This document shows, one piece after another, positions 31,410-43,800 of a DNA stretch of 64,000 nucleotides. The stretch spans positions 2,164,950-2,228,949 of the forward strand of contig JABACO010000005.1 of assembly GCA_013339895.1 (NCBI GenBank), in the 5' to 3' direction. Origin of the DNA: Ephydatia muelleri (Eukaryota; Porifera; Demospongiae; Spongillida; Spongillidae). Within the stretch, counting starts at the first letter, position 1, and every line of letters starts with the position of its first letter. The notes under the pieces are model-generated. The model saw only the letters and a program-made list of their open reading frames with translations. It was not told the origin of the DNA and ran no database searches. The position numbers were made by a program, and so were the translations under genes.

Positions 31410-34279
31410 TCACTCAGTGTTTATTGAAATGTGTGTTCCATATGCAGTGTTTGTACTCATCTCCATAGCATCCTCCTTCCTCTTCTTATTAGTGCCCACC
31501 TCATCATACACAGTAGTAGGATCAGCATATGAGCTTGGTTTGTGTGATGATTCTTTGGACCTTCTTGAAATGTAGCAGAGAACAGAAGCCACCAACACTC
31601 CCATAGAGAAGGACACCACAAAGGTGACAGAGACAGACACACCAATGGCTATACCAACAGCTGTACCAACTGTAGCTGTGCATGGGCCAGCTGCAGGCAT
31701 AGATGGACCTGAAGGATTGGACAGAACAATGAAAATGAACTTAAAGCTAAATTATGTCAATCATATGTTATATGTTGAATACATGTACATAGAATATCAT
31801 CTTGTACGTGTATGCCTGTAGAGCACTACATGTACCATGCCCCACCTTCACCTTCATAACCAGTGCAGTGTATCATGCCCCACCCATATCATAACAATGT
31901 AGATTGTACCAAGCCCCACCCCCACCTACATGTTGTGGTGGATGGAGTGGGTGTGGTTATTGATGGTTGTGATGGTAGTGATGTTGAAACAGCTGGTCCA
32001 TTATCTAAAGTAGGGAATACAAATGTAACATCTCAAATTATAACCACACAAGACAGCATCTGTACCGCTAGTGGTGGTGTAGACCTAGTACTGAACATGT
32101 GACTTAACGAATACCTGTTCTTCCAGTCATTGTTGCAGGACTACTGCTCCCAGCACAGTTGATGGCCACCACTGAGACAGTGTAGACTGTATTATTGGTC
32201 AGTCCGATACAGATCCACGTGTATGAGGGTGAATCAATGCTGATGGCTGCAATGACACTGTCATTGATTCCGACATTGTAGTTGGTAGCAGTGCGAACAG
32301 ATGTCCAGGCCACTGTTAGTCGGTCTGAGGAGGTGCTAATCAGTGATGTAATGGTCGGAGCACTTGGAGGACCTGGGGAGGAGATAAGGTACTGTAAGGC
32401 TAGCCACAGAGCTAATAATAGGAGCATGCCACACACAAGATATGACCTCATGGAACACGTCACTTACAATTGCTGCATTTCAAGCCATGGCTTCTATTAA
32501 GGCCCCACAACGGCTACTTTGTTCAGTCGGTGCTTTGCGTAATCAGTTTCTTTTTTATTACAGCACAAGTTCTGTTAACACTTCCCTACCTAAAAAATTA
32601 CCTTTTTCCTACCTGTTCACGTCCACCGTTTGGCAATTATAAGAGTTGAATAGACCAAGTCTGGCCCTATTGATCACCGGACGAACTGAAGCGATCCGCA
32701 ACTCACAGCCACTGATTTCCTGTTTCACTACAACAGAAGCGCGTTTGTTCACATTTTAATCGCATTTTGCGTCCTTGAAATACGATGCTACAGTTAGCGA
32801 AGGCAGAGATTGTCTGGTGAAGGGTCGTGCAGAGCATTACGGGAGGCGTGTCTGTTAAAACGTGTCACGTGACACGTGCGCCGTATTCTCGCTCTTGTTC
32901 TCCCATATGTGGCGTCCATACTGTTGATTGGTATGCCCACTCCAATGAATAAGACATGCAGAATCAAAATCATGCATTATATGTGTTGAAGTCCTTGGGA
33001 ATGCAATGCTTTTCCATTATCAACCTCAAGAGGTTGCCTGCTGCCATATCATAGTCATTCGTTTGTAGACGTGTGGCGTTTTCCTGTTTTCTAAGTTCTA
33101 ACTAGGAGGCCTATGACACTGTATGAGTCAGCTTTTGGAACAATTCAGCATGGCAAAGCTGTCACTGTGATACAGTGATTTATGTTTTACATGCATGCAT
33201 TTGAGATCGTTTCCGCGAAAAGGGACCTAACGCATTTTTTTCTTCAAGATTTCAATTTGTTTTATATAATACTAGAAGTCTGAATGTCCTCTACACATTA
33301 CATGCATGTGTACTTCTTACGCATTGAGAATCGGTAAAGCACTGAACCTTTAATACAGCTGGTTTGGGTGAATCCGTTGGAAATAGAACATGTTTGCTCC
33401 TCCGATTTTATGAAGGGTAGAGGCAGGTAGTCTCGAGAGGTTCTAATTTACGAATCTTAGTTAGCTTTTAATCACTTGATTGCAAAGTACAGGGCCATCG
33501 TTTTTCTGCAAAAACAAAATGGGGATCGTTTTTGCGTAAAGGGGCGCATACATTATAACATTTCCAGTACGCACAGTCCAGACCCAATTAGCACAATTGG
33601 GTCTGGCTCCGCGAGACTAGTGAATAGAAATATAACGCTTGCGTTGAAATATATAGCTAATCATCAACGAATAGTGCTATACAAATTTACGGTAGAATGT
33701 GTATAGTGCACGTGATCCACTCCTAATCCTTTCGCAATAATCACTTCTGTTCCCAAGTGACATTCGCAGATTGCTTCAGTCAGTCCGCTGATCAATATCG
33801 GGTTTGGACTCGGGTCTGTTTAAACGAATACTAACATATTTTTAGTTGTGTAGCTAGAATGACCATGCAAATTCAATAATTGGAACAATCCTTACTTGCC
33901 AGTTGTATGTTCAGTGTATCATTGCCAATAACACTGCCAGTAATGCCATCTCTACACGCGACTGTGGTTCCATTTAAATATAGAGGAGTAGGTATGGTGA
34001 AGACAGAGGTGTAGCATGTTCCACTGATGTTGGTCATCACAGCAGAGAGATTACCACATGATCCTGGTACTGTATTTAGTGGACCACCTGCTGGTTGTGA
34101 GAGTGTGATTGTATTTACAGAAGAACCAGCATAGGATGGGCACTGGAAGCCAGATCCTGTCCACCATGTGGTGACACTATTGAAACCTGAGTTGAGGGCA
34201 CATGTGTAGGTGATGATGTCACCAGGACAAAGGAGTGTTCTCATTGGTGGATAGTTGATCTTAAAGGATGGACAGGCAG
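31410..34279 (-). CDS. Gene 2: Ig/FN3 transmembrane receptor-like gene
   Basis: Minus-strand exons, all with consensus borders: Ig-like 34,279-33,896 (384 nt), FN3 32,372-32,115 (258 nt), TM plus tail 31,708-31,410 (299 nt, stop TGA). All junctions are phase 1 and the frame is open throughout, about 313 residues without the signal peptide. The Ig exon has [19 protein letters not shown], a TYTC B-strand Cys, W, and GTTVACRDG near the F strand. FN3 has LTVAWTSV and [19 protein letters not shown]. The TM segment follows PAAGPCTATVG. The tail has RRSK, TVYDEVG and NTAYGTHIS tyrosines. The signal exon was not found. The first intron holds small TIR repeats. A single-pass surface receptor is inferred; the ligand is unknown. 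Confidence 0.8.
33204..33345 (-). mobile_element. GCGAAAAGGGACCT TIR repeat, copy B1
   Basis: CGCGAAAAGGGACCTAACGC, then TCTTCAAGATTTC and AAGTCTGAATGTCCTCTACA, is the reverse complement of 1,135-1,235. It lies in the Ig-to-FN3 intron of gene 2. Confidence 0.65.
33523..33665 (+). mobile_element. GCGAAAAGGGACCT TIR repeat, copy B2
   Basis: Matches 1,001-1,085 (ACATTATAACATTTCCAGTA, then ATAACGCTTGCGT) in the same orientation. With B1 it may be one element whose centre was replaced, or two elements in opposite orientation. Confidence 0.6.
33576..33623. mobile_element. 48-bp hairpin insertion
   Basis: Relative to the copy at 1,001-1,085, this copy has 48 extra bases between GCACA and ATAGAAA. 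The insert folds on CCAGACCCAATT...AATTGGGTCTGG and ends with CTCCGCGAGACTAG. A clean insertion inside an otherwise aligned repeat shows that it moved in. AGTCTCGCGGAGCCAGACC-like ends recur in animal transposons (recalled, not checked here). Confidence 0.6.
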
Positions 34280-34681
34280 CTGTGTTCAGTTGTGTAGCAA
34301 AGTGTTCATTGGCAGATCATTTCAAGAAACAGCAAATGATAAACTCATTTCAATGCACAACATTATGTGTGTGGGGATAAAATAATGGAATTTATGGCAC
34401 AAATAATTTGAAACGCATTTTTGAAGTGGTGATTTTTATATGTCTTGTTTGAGAGTTTCTCAATACAGGCATATGATCTATATGGTTCATTACATATAAA
34501 TATGAAATGCTATTATTAGTGTTCTGACCAAGGTCCATACAGTAATGAAAGATTGGGGCATTTTCACACACCGACATATATCATTTAAGCTACATAAAAA
34601 AGTTGGTTGCATACTGAATCCTCTAAGAGACTTAGGTGAGGCTCACACATGCTAGCTATACAAAATATCTACTTCAGCCGA

Positions 34682-34710
34682 GGGGGGGGGGGGGGGGAGG
34701 GGGGGGGGGG
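34682..34710. repeat. Poly-G tract with one A
   Basis: Sixteen G, an A and twelve G, followed by TGGC and a ten-base A-run. It lies just upstream of the gene 2 Ig exon on the minus strand. Low complexity. Confidence 0.85.
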
Positions 34711-35255
34711 TGGCAAAAAAAAAAGTCATCCTAAAAATTCTTAAAATCAAGGTCCAGGTAATCCCCCCTTTCGCCTACGAACACGCCCATTTTGTGACCA
34801 CGCCCCTTAAAACTATTACGCAATCGACGATTGACCGCACCTCTATTAATAACAAGAATGAAATCGCGCACAAACTTGCACTATACCCCGCATTGCGCTT
34901 ATAAATAGTTAGGTAGTTATTCCCATTCCTCTCGCATTAACTTGCTCCAAAACAAAGAGATCCGAGGCTCCATTAGCACATCCGTCTTCAGAAGCAAGAA
35001 TTCCTCCTTCAGCTTCTTTGCAGTAAGCTCCTTGCCCAAACCCCCCATGTATCTATCTTTGCTTATTGCAAACTTGTTTATCTGCTCCGCTGAAACTTGC
35101 TGGGAAGAATGTGCTATCTGCATATGGTCTAACCAGTGGTAGCTACAGAATACGCATTAGGTACATCAGATGCATGCATGCAGAACACGGTATTGGTCTG
35201 TTAGTACATGGATTGGCATTTGATCCTTTCTCTGTAAGGAAGAGGGCAGGAAGAT
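34711..35255. other. Non-coding stretch
   Basis: No signal-peptide exon for gene 2 could be identified here on the minus strand. Short overlapping frames (34,917-35,142) have no motif. Confidence 0.4.
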
Positions 35256-37850
35256 TTAATATTCATAGTTGCTATTGTGGATCCCTTCCCTAGGCTGATT
35301 GACTCTGTGCAAAAATTCACAAACTTCATCTGGTGATGGAAGCAGACTGCTAGCGGTCCCACATTGACGCCTTAATATATGAGTTGCCACATGTAACCGC
35401 ATTGCTGATATTTTGGTGCACACGTTGCACCCAGACACCTGACATTTCACTAGTACATCTCGAGCAGTGACTGGTCCCATCTTCTGTTGTTGATCATGTA
35501 TTTGCCTTGGAATGCCATTACACAATGGCCATTGACTTTCTTTGTCACCTCTGTATGGAAAATCAGCTGACATTGGCAAGGTATACTTTGCAGGAGGTGG
35601 AAATTGTCCGAAAACTCCACCTAAGATGTGGAGCATTTCACAAAAGATGGCATCCAAAGTGGAGACCTTACATTTGGCCATGACTCCTACTACCTATACC
35701 TGCAGCCATGGCAAAGGGAATGGCTTTAGGTGCTGCTACCGTGATTTGTCTACGAAATCTACCTTTCCATATGAAGAGACTGTCAGTGCCATCACAACTG
35801 CTGGAGTATAAAAGGTGCATGAGGGAGCCAGTTACCTGAGCTGTCTCCACCTGCAGGTTGATCAGGTGTCATGCTGGGTACACTAAAGAGTGTGCCCTTG
35901 GTTGAAGTTTGTCTGCTCGAAATGTTGCTAATGTGAACATAACCACATGTCACTAGAACAGCAAAAGGATCTCTCACCATAAAGCATGTATCATTGAGCC
36001 AGTTATTTGTTTCATTACATGTTCCCAACCTTGGCAATCCAGCAACTCACTTAAGACAGTCAGTGGACTTAGGATCTGATGAGAAAATCAAATGAAGTGC
36101 AGTAATTGCCTATGTCAATGGTGTTGGTGTTTTTGTGTAGAGTTGCTGCCTCTGCACAAACTTCCTGGATGGTAAGTGTTGAATCCTCTTCTGCAAGATC
36201 ATTGAGCTGAGCTTCATCAAAGTCATTCATACTTACTGAACCTTGAATACCATCATTATCATGATCATCTAAGTGATCATCATTACACATGTATTCCTCA
36301 TCATTTGTATCAGGTTCATGTGCTGATGCTTCAACTTGTTCTGGTTCCTCATCTGGAAGGGAAGTAACACCAACCCAAACTCCATGGGGACGACCTAATG
36401 ATGTTCCATGACTCCTGGTGTTTCCAAAATGCAAATGGTAGAAGTCAAGTTCAAGGCATTCCTTTGGCATCAACTCAAGTGTGATAATGGCTGCTTTAGG
36501 TTCAGCTTGCCCAAGCCAATACAATGCAGGAACAGGAACATCTAAGCCTTTGTGCACAACCATGCTACCATGCCAGCTGTGTGGATTTACGTGGTCCTCG
36601 GTTGTCTTAAGTCGCTTGTGGCCAAACAGATTTTCACCAGAATAGTACCTTGCTGGTGAATATGGTGTGCTTGTTCTTGTCCAAAGACCTGCAACTTGAT
36701 TATGTTCCAGAACACAGTTTGAACAAAGGCCTGGGTGTCATGGTAAAGTACAGTGGGTATAAACTTGCTGCCTGCACCTCTAAAGCACACAAAAAGAATG
36801 TGTGCTGATTTACTTATCTTCACTAGCAGATCACTGATGCTGGCATCCAGTTCTATGACTGGAGCCAATAATCCACAGACTATGTGTCCAAATAGTTGTT
36901 CTCTCACAAGCTGAGGTAACATAGTGGATGATACTATATCAGGTACGTCAACTTAATCTGCCACTGCCTTTAGTAGTTTGCAGGCTGAAGGTACGTTCTG
37001 CTTGTCTACTGGATTGAACATGGACTGGATGTCATAGCCAGCAGCTGTTAACAACACCCGGAGATCAGCATGAGTCAAACAATCACACAAAATCAGGCTG
37101 CTTCTGGAATTGCTGATAGGTAGTGTGTGATATCTTTTCCAGATACGTTTGAGGTCAAATGCTGCAGTCATATGTTATGTGATCCGCAGAGGTTGTCAAG
37201 TAACCACATGGTGCTGGTCACTTTTCTGACTTCATCTCCCACCATTCCTGTTGTGTGTAAGCTACCGCTACCATCAACTGATCTAAAGATATCATGAAAA
37301 GCCTTTTGCCTTTGATGTTGGCCATCAGAGTCAGCATTAAGCAGTGGTCCAAGCTGGCCTCTTTCAACAAACTGATACCACAATTCAATGATCTCCTGTA
37401 GGTGAATATAATGAACTTCAGCTGGCATGCTCTAACAGGATGGAATGAGGAGGAGGGGGACTGCTTGATACTCATTATCGTCATAGCATTGTGCCATAAT
37501 AGCTAGTACCTCAGATGTAACATGGCAATCCCCACTTGTCACCTTTTCATGAAGACTGTTGAATGCTATGAACGGATAGGTCATTGAAGGCTACAGTACA
37601 ATCTTCAAAGCATATTCCCGTTATCTTGTTGGTTTGAGAATTCCAAGACAGCCTAGATTCACCTGCAACTTCATCCATCAATAAATGATGGATGATTATG
37701 GCACAATGCAGCAATCGCTTGCAACTCTTGAATTGTTGGTGCTGTCGTAGATTGATCTCGTCTATCAACGGTATTTGAAGCTGTCCGTTGCAACGATCGC
37801 AAATTGTTATTTCATGATGAAAGCGTGTGGTTTTGCAAATTACCCTCAAT
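35256..37850 (-). pseudogene. Decayed transposase-like gene (fungal/animal family)
   Basis: Minus-strand pieces in order resemble a large transposase-like protein family I know from basidiomycete, cnidarian and sponge genomes but cannot name: an N-terminal DEVAGESRLSWNS piece (37,849-37,547); a GPLLNADSDGQHQRQKAFHD block (about 37,430-37,170), where the family has a conserved S-x-D-G-D-x-x-R-R-K; FDLKRIWKRYH and MFNPVDKQNVPSACKLLK (37,171-36,953); LVREQLFGHIVCGLLAPVIE through SKSAHILFVCFRG (36,922-36,587); DHVNPHSWHG near 36,590 leading into an acidic region (36,563-36,069); and a C-terminal VKCQVSGC...LHVATHIL zinc-finger-like motif (about 35,470-35,385). The pieces lie in different frames with gaps. 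Some gaps may be introns, others damage. Terminal repeats were not found. An autonomous transposon relic is the likeliest reading; a domesticated gene is not excluded. Confidence 0.6.
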
Positions 37851-38315
37851 CACGTGATAAGTAGGCCCCTCACTATTTTCCATACAAATAATAATATATA
37901 ATAATATAGAACCGCAGATAGTTGAGTTTTATGCACGCATAGAAAACCTATGGGTACTACGAACAGTATGATGTTGTCATTATATTGCAAAAAAATTATA
38001 ATCGAAAATGTCATAAAAATTTTTTCCAAAAATTCATTTAAGGCAACCCCCCTCCCCAAACGTTGACACCTCATAACTTTTTTCACCACACACCACTGCA
38101 AAAAATAATAGCATATTTGTGATACTTCAACTTCAGCTGAAATTGTAGAGAATATATAAAAAATTTGGTTACAATAACATACGCACTCAGATGTGCTAAA
38201 TATAGGACTATAACATTTATAAGACCTTGTTTCCTTGCTTTTTTACACCACTATTTTGCCTTCAAATCCTATATGCCACCAACTTTCTCAAAGAGAGTGT
38301 TTTTAGTTACTTGTT
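37851..38315. other. Non-coding AT-rich stretch
   Basis: No gene or repeat partner was seen. It contains a C-rich patch at 38,047-38,060. Confidence 0.5.
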
Positions 38316-38670
38316 TCATTGATATTTGTTCATAACCGATAAAGCCATATAGAATGCCATTAGGAGTAAAGGTACCAGTACTGTAATTGAGTTAAAACCA
38401 AATAATCTGAGAACGCGAGTCCGGGAACGAGAGTACGCTGATACGTCAGTTAAAAATAGTTGTAGACGTTTATACATAGTCCTCTCCGCCTCGTCCGCCT
38501 CCTCCACGTCCTCCTCTTCTTCCACGTCCGCCTCGTCCATCTCGTCCACCTCCTCCACCAGCTCCACCTCGTCTTCTGTCTCCTCTATCTCCTATTCGGC
38601 CTCGTCCACCTCCACGTCTTCAGCACCGCATCCACCTCCACGTCTGCCAGCACCGTCTTGCTTGTTTGAA
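38316..38670 (-). other. Acidic low-complexity open frame
   Basis: On the minus strand, repeated GAGGCGGACGA-like words encode a Glu/Asp/Ala-rich run (EEVDEMDEADVEEEEDVEE) followed by a hydrophobic segment (SITVLVPLLLMAFYMALSV) and a stop at 38,316. The plus strand of the same stretch reads as Pro/Arg-rich. The repeat explains the open frame. A small membrane protein with an acidic head is possible but unsupported. Confidence 0.3.
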
Positions 38671-39004
38671 GTAGAACTAAATGCTAGCGGGAAAAGGCTG
38701 GATCGAAGTGGAACTATAGTATGCCTTTATTGAAGTGGAAAATGTAGCAATTACTGTGTGTTAACCACTGATTTACAAAGCAGACAGTTTCTCTGCCTCC
38801 AATTGAATCCAGCCATCTCTATTGCTGATTCACAATAAATGAATCCGCATAATGCTTGAGACAAAGTACAAGCAGCCATCAGCTGGATAGAGCACATGCA
38901 GTGAACGCTACTACAAAAGGTTAAACTCCCCAAGCTGCTCAGTCTTGATGAAATCGGATTCATCATGCATGACTCTTCGTCATACCTTTGGGTAACTTTC
39001 TTGG

Positions 39005-39231
39005 TAGTATTCTTTCGAAGGCCTCATTGGTATTTTCGGATGCCCTTGGACTCCCCGTATCACACTCTTTTCGCCTCGCCAGGACTCTTCCAATACAGTT
39101 GCATTTTAGCAGCGCGTTTCTTTTCTGGCTCTGCTTGATAGCTTTCGCGTTCTCTGCTTGATACCTTTCGCGTTCAGCGTCCCGTTTCTTTTCTCGCTCT
39201 GCTTTGTAGCATGCCCGTGCTGATTCTAAAA
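39005..39231 (-). other. Charged helical frame fragment
   Basis: The minus strand reads SARACYKAEREKKRDAERER, then YQAENAKAIKQSQKRN, and stays open to near 38,960. Tandem K/E/R-rich YxAE-K/R repeats of this type occur at the start of several transposon-encoded proteins in sponges and corals. No start codon or further domain is visible. Confidence 0.35.
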
Positions 39232-39310
39232 CATTGTCTAATCTAATAATACAAATATAGCATCGACTATCAAATAGTCGATGCTATTGTACTATTAGAT
39301 TAGACGATGT
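39232..39310. repeat. Hairpin with 38-bp arms
   Basis: CATTGTCTAATCTAATAATA through GCATCGACTAT is mirrored after CAA by ATAGTCGATGC through TTAGATTAGACGATGT, with few mismatches. It is a strong stem, placed right at the end of the charged frame fragment. Confidence 0.85.
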
Positions 39311-41795
39311 ATTCTGAAGCAATTGGTGAAATTCAAAAGTGTTTCTATATCCCGAGTTATATGCGTTTTTAAGAAGGAGGATAATTCCGGGACTGGGAAC
39401 GAAAGTTTTTTTCCCGTTTTTAGTCTTTTGTTCTCTACAACCGCGCAATTTTGCGACATAAAACACCAACGAAACAGCTCATTTTTATCTTCTCGTTCGA
39501 TTCAAACAAAACGATCCGATCTTCGGGAGTCTTGTTAGAAATGGGTCGCGAGATTCTAATGACATTCATAGTCGGGGTCAAATCCTATATGGACGTTTCT
39601 AGCCGATAGGGAATTCAATGGCTTGCTAGTGGGCTTTTTCGTACGCCTTCTTAATTTAGAATCAGCTATATTTTCGGCGTAACTCTTACTTTGGGCTTTG
39701 TAGCGGCACAGTGCTGAATTCTGGTCTGCATGTACATGTAGTGCATTAAAGTAAACATTTTTGAGTGAATAGTTTGATTTTGTCAAAATACCTTCACGTC
39801 GTCAGTGGAGCAAAATCTCAGACAAAACCACGACACAAAAAATGCGTGAAATCAATTATTGATTTCTAATCAGTTGATTTATATCTTACATTCTGCACAA
39901 GATGTTTTTATACCTGGTACAAAATGTTTATATACCTGGTACCGATTGAATCGCTAATTAATAAAGCTGTACTTATTAAAATAATGATTATGTATTGTGA
40001 CCTAACTTGACTGCCAGTATGATTTGCGAGACGAGGCGTGCAATTCGTCTGATGAAATTTCTCTGCCTTGTGCTCAGCGGCCCAAGCCTGTTTCCAACTC
40101 GAATCTACGGGAATACAATCCTGAGGAGCTTGTGGGATTCACGTCGTTGCGAAGGCTTAGTAGCTAGTAGCACAAACACATAAGCGATCTGGTCCCATTT
40201 CAAGGTCCGTACATAGAAGAAAAAAGGATGCGCGGATAATCCTTGGTGTGTTCTTGGAAAAGCCGTTCTCCGGGGAACACTCCACTCTCTCTAGGCACAT
40301 TGAACGGCATCACAAGGACCAACTAATGAATGATGTCTCAGTAGTTAGCTAGTGCCAAAATAAAAAGACAATTTTAACAACCAACTGAGCAGTGTTTACA
40401 TTTCAAATCCCGCCTCTCACACAAAAACGAGTATCATATAGCCATGAAACTCCCAGTCAATATAGAGGAAGTTTTTTCATAAGGAAGTTAATCTATACTA
40501 GGCGGGGCGAATCTCATCGCATCACATCAGGAAGGAGAATTTATTATTTTTGTTATTATTATTATTTTATAATACAACGTTCGAATGTGAATGTGGATAA
40601 CAGTTATCTGAGCTTTCTAAGCGTCGGCACTTTCACTACGTTATAGGTATTCGCTGGCTCTATCTAACTACAGTGTAATACTTCCTGATACTTCAACGGA
40701 AAAACTACGCGTGACGCCACTAGCTCAATGATTTAATATACTTATTCAATCGCGATCTGCAGTTACGTGCTAGCTTACCATTCATGATGCTGGGCAGTAT
40801 TAGAAAGAAGGCAAAAAGCGATATCTGCATTCTGGGTTGTGTGTGATGAAAGTCGGCGTTGAAACAGATCATACCCCTCTGAAGAATTATCATGTGGTGC
40901 TTTATAAAGCCCCTCTCCAGTGTGGCCGCATAAACAAGCAACGTCACGAATAAACAGACAAAAAAGGCCACGAGCGCATTCTCTTGGGTATATGCCCCTC
41001 CCCCCTGGATTTGCGGAGTACATGTTGGGAACAGCCTAGCTGAAGAGAAAAACCAATTAAGATATACAGACAAAAACTGAATGTCTAAAACGACATTGTC
41101 TATATTGTTTATAGGTTCAGTACTGTATTTGTTTGCACAATAATGGAACGTTTGGAATAAACAATGGTCAGCTTATTCTAGTGAGTCATGAATAACGAAG
41201 TTACAGCATGTGAACACATGGATGCGCCCAAGCAAATAAAAATCAGATGCTCAAACTAGTGGATTACCTGTGAGGTTTTGAAGTACAAGAGATCAAATGC
41301 CCATATCTGGTCAAGATTGCTGTTATGGGTCCACATGGCCAAGTTATGAAAGGAGAATATGGCGTTTGAGGCAAACGTTCTTGGTTCATACCATATCAGT
41401 ACAGACAGAGGCATCAATTCAATAATGACTGTGGAAGGGAGTGGGGTGGGGGGAGAGGGCAAGTGAAGTGGTCAGGGGGTTGATAGGCCCACACATGTCA
41501 GTGTTACAGGAAAAACTGTCTCGGCGACCATGCATATTTCCTAAGGAAATTGTGTTGCTTTAATGTGTTAAAGTGACCAAACTATGTTGCTTCAGGTAAT
41601 TGTGTGCCATAATATACATGTCATGTATAGATAGTCTGTGCATTGTAGCACAATGCTGTTATTAGTTAAAAACACTCCAGACTTTGAGAGCTTCGAAAGA
41701 CATGAACTGTCATAAACATGCAATTCTAGAATCACATCCAATTGCTGATATTGTTAAAACCAATGGTTTTCATTTGCATAAAGTCACTCAACGAA
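39311..41795. other. Stretch without recognised gene
   Basis: Contains a minus frame (41,073-40,720) with one hydrophobic segment (ALVAFFVCLFVTLLVYAATL) that might be membrane-spanning. A plus stretch near 40,020-40,330 reads DLRDEACNSSDEISLPC, interrupted by stops. At 39,830-39,880, CACAAAAAATGCGTGAAATC resembles the end of the small element at 54,615. None can be named. Confidence 0.4.

Positions 41796-41831
<36 letters not shown>
41796..41831. repeat. Poly-G tract (36 bp)
   Basis: The longest uninterrupted G-run in the window. No flanking inverted repeat was found. Confidence 0.9.
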
Positions 41832-41832
<1 letters not shown>

Positions 41833-42242
41833 CTTAGCTTTATGAAGATGAAACATTCTAGTAACTGACCAGGATCTCCCAATAAAGCTGGATCAAACAT
41901 GAAAGGTGACTTATCAGGCACAGAAAGCTCATTATAGAATCATTGATGATGGGGAGGTGGGCAATTTGTTATTGTGGCACTATTACAGCAGCAGCTTCTT
42001 CCAGCATGGCATTAGTTGCTACAGGACTGGTTTTATGCGTGCATGGGCAATGTTTTGTGGTACTTCTCTTAGACATTTGCATGTTTCATACTTTGATATG
42101 TTTTCTTTTTCTTAGAACACAAAGCAAGATATAATAATTCTGCTGTGGATTTATTACAGGAATAGTACATTTGACGTTATGCAACAGCACTCTGAATGCA
42201 TCAAAATATTCATCTCTATTCAAAGCCAGGATTGTCATGATA

Positions 42243-42343
42243 GCACATATGCACACATGCACACACACACATATGCACACATGTGCACACATGCACACAC
42301 ACACACATACACACACATACACACACATACACACACATACATA
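42243..42343. repeat. (CA)n microsatellite
   Basis: Imperfect ACACAC/ATGCACAC/ATACACAC repeat. Frames through it are artefacts. Confidence 0.9.
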
Positions 42344-42659
42344 ATGGGCACACATGGAGTGCTCATGCACTTCTTGCACTGGAGATGAGTTGTGTGAATG
42401 TGGCTCCATAATTACTAAAATTGTATTTTTTTGCCTCATTAGATAGCTAATTTGGTGTTGGGTTAAAAAGTGATTGTTGGACTACTTGTGTAGGTCTAAT
42501 GTCATAGCTACCCATTGTTGTGATGCAAAGTGGTTTGGATCCCATAACACTCTCTCCACCTGCCCCTGTCCTATAGACCTGTTCTCAGACCCTATACATG
42601 TGTATACATTATGCGATAAGCGCTGCACATATGGGTCCGGGAACAGAACTGCCTCACCC

Positions 42660-42770
42660 CTAAATTTGTCAGCTCATCTTCAGCAGACTTGCTAACTGCA
42701 TGTTCAGTGTGTCAAAGCCAATCAGAGTACCAAACATGCCATCATGTCCCCAACTGGAGGTTTGTATGGT
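42660..42770 (-). pseudogene. Relic Ig exon 3' end
   Basis: Minus-strand equivalent of the end of the family Ig exon: words matching TGTTCAGTGTRTCA, CCAATSAGAGTACC and the TTGCCATC-type stretch lie in the same order as at 49,470-49,520, but with many changes and no open frame. Old relic. Confidence 0.55.
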
Positions 42771-43439
42771 TGGAGTGGTACACACCTCACCATCCTGCAA
42801 TGTGGTACATGCAAGTGGTGGACACCAGAGATGTCAATACCCTCCTCTTCCTCATCAGAACACACACATTGCCCAGTATAGCAGTGCATTCTGATCAGTG
42901 GTCAGCTTATAGCCAAAGAGTGGCAAGACACTAAATGTTGCACAGCACAGTAAACCACAACCTAGATATTGTGTACCCATCTACAGGGATGCACACTCGG
43001 CATTGGAGAGCTAGTGGGAGCAGAGAGGAATAAAAATCAATGAAAGGAGTTGATGCCGAACAACTGCCCGGCAAATGTATGTGGCGTGAACATCACAGTA
43101 CTGCTCCCAGCTGGAACAGTACTATTTAATATAGGTGTAGCTTTAGTTCAGTATTCTATTATATTGGCTCTGGCGATGGAACAGGTCAACATTTACATTG
43201 ACAACCACTGATTAGGTAAGGACTGGTATTGGCCAAGTAGGGATCCCAGCCTAGTGATGATATCACGAACCTTGCTGCCCCAATTGCCATAAGTCCTCGA
43301 CAGCTTCTGGAATTTGGGTCCATTGTTGTGGGCCAGGTCTGCTGCACCAGCCATTTAGCATAATTCACCTAGGATGGCAGGGTGAATTTGATGTATGCTC
43401 AGATGGACATGGTGACAGTAGTGAATTTTCACATCTTGC

Positions 43440-43800
43440 AGGTGGCAGATCACTGCCCCCAAGAGGATCAAGGGTACTATTGGGGCAGAATGGGCACATG
43501 CATTGTCCTACCAGATGTGCCCAACCGCAGCCACCACCTAAAGGCCTCGTGGTACTCGTCGGGCTCCAGATGAAAGCCCAAACCAGCAAAGGGGGCCACT
43601 GATTGTGAGTGAGGGGCTGAAACTAAGGTGGGCTCTGTTTCTGTTGTGGTGGAACACTCTCAAAATGGACTCTTGTGTGCAAATGCACCTGGAAAGGTGC
43701 AGGTAATCCCTTATCCATGCTCTAAGGTTGTCCAAATTAAGACAGGAGTGAGCACCTCACAGCTAGTGGGAATGACCTGTCACCCCTCCCACTGAACAGA
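43440..43800. repeat. Diverged dispersed repeat, copy 2
   Basis: Partner of 200-620: AAGAGGATCAAGGGTACTAT and CCTACCAGATGTGCCCAACC, then GACAGGAGTGAGCACCTCAC. Both copies lie within a few hundred bases of receptor-exon relics, suggesting duplicated flanking DNA. Confidence 0.5.
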
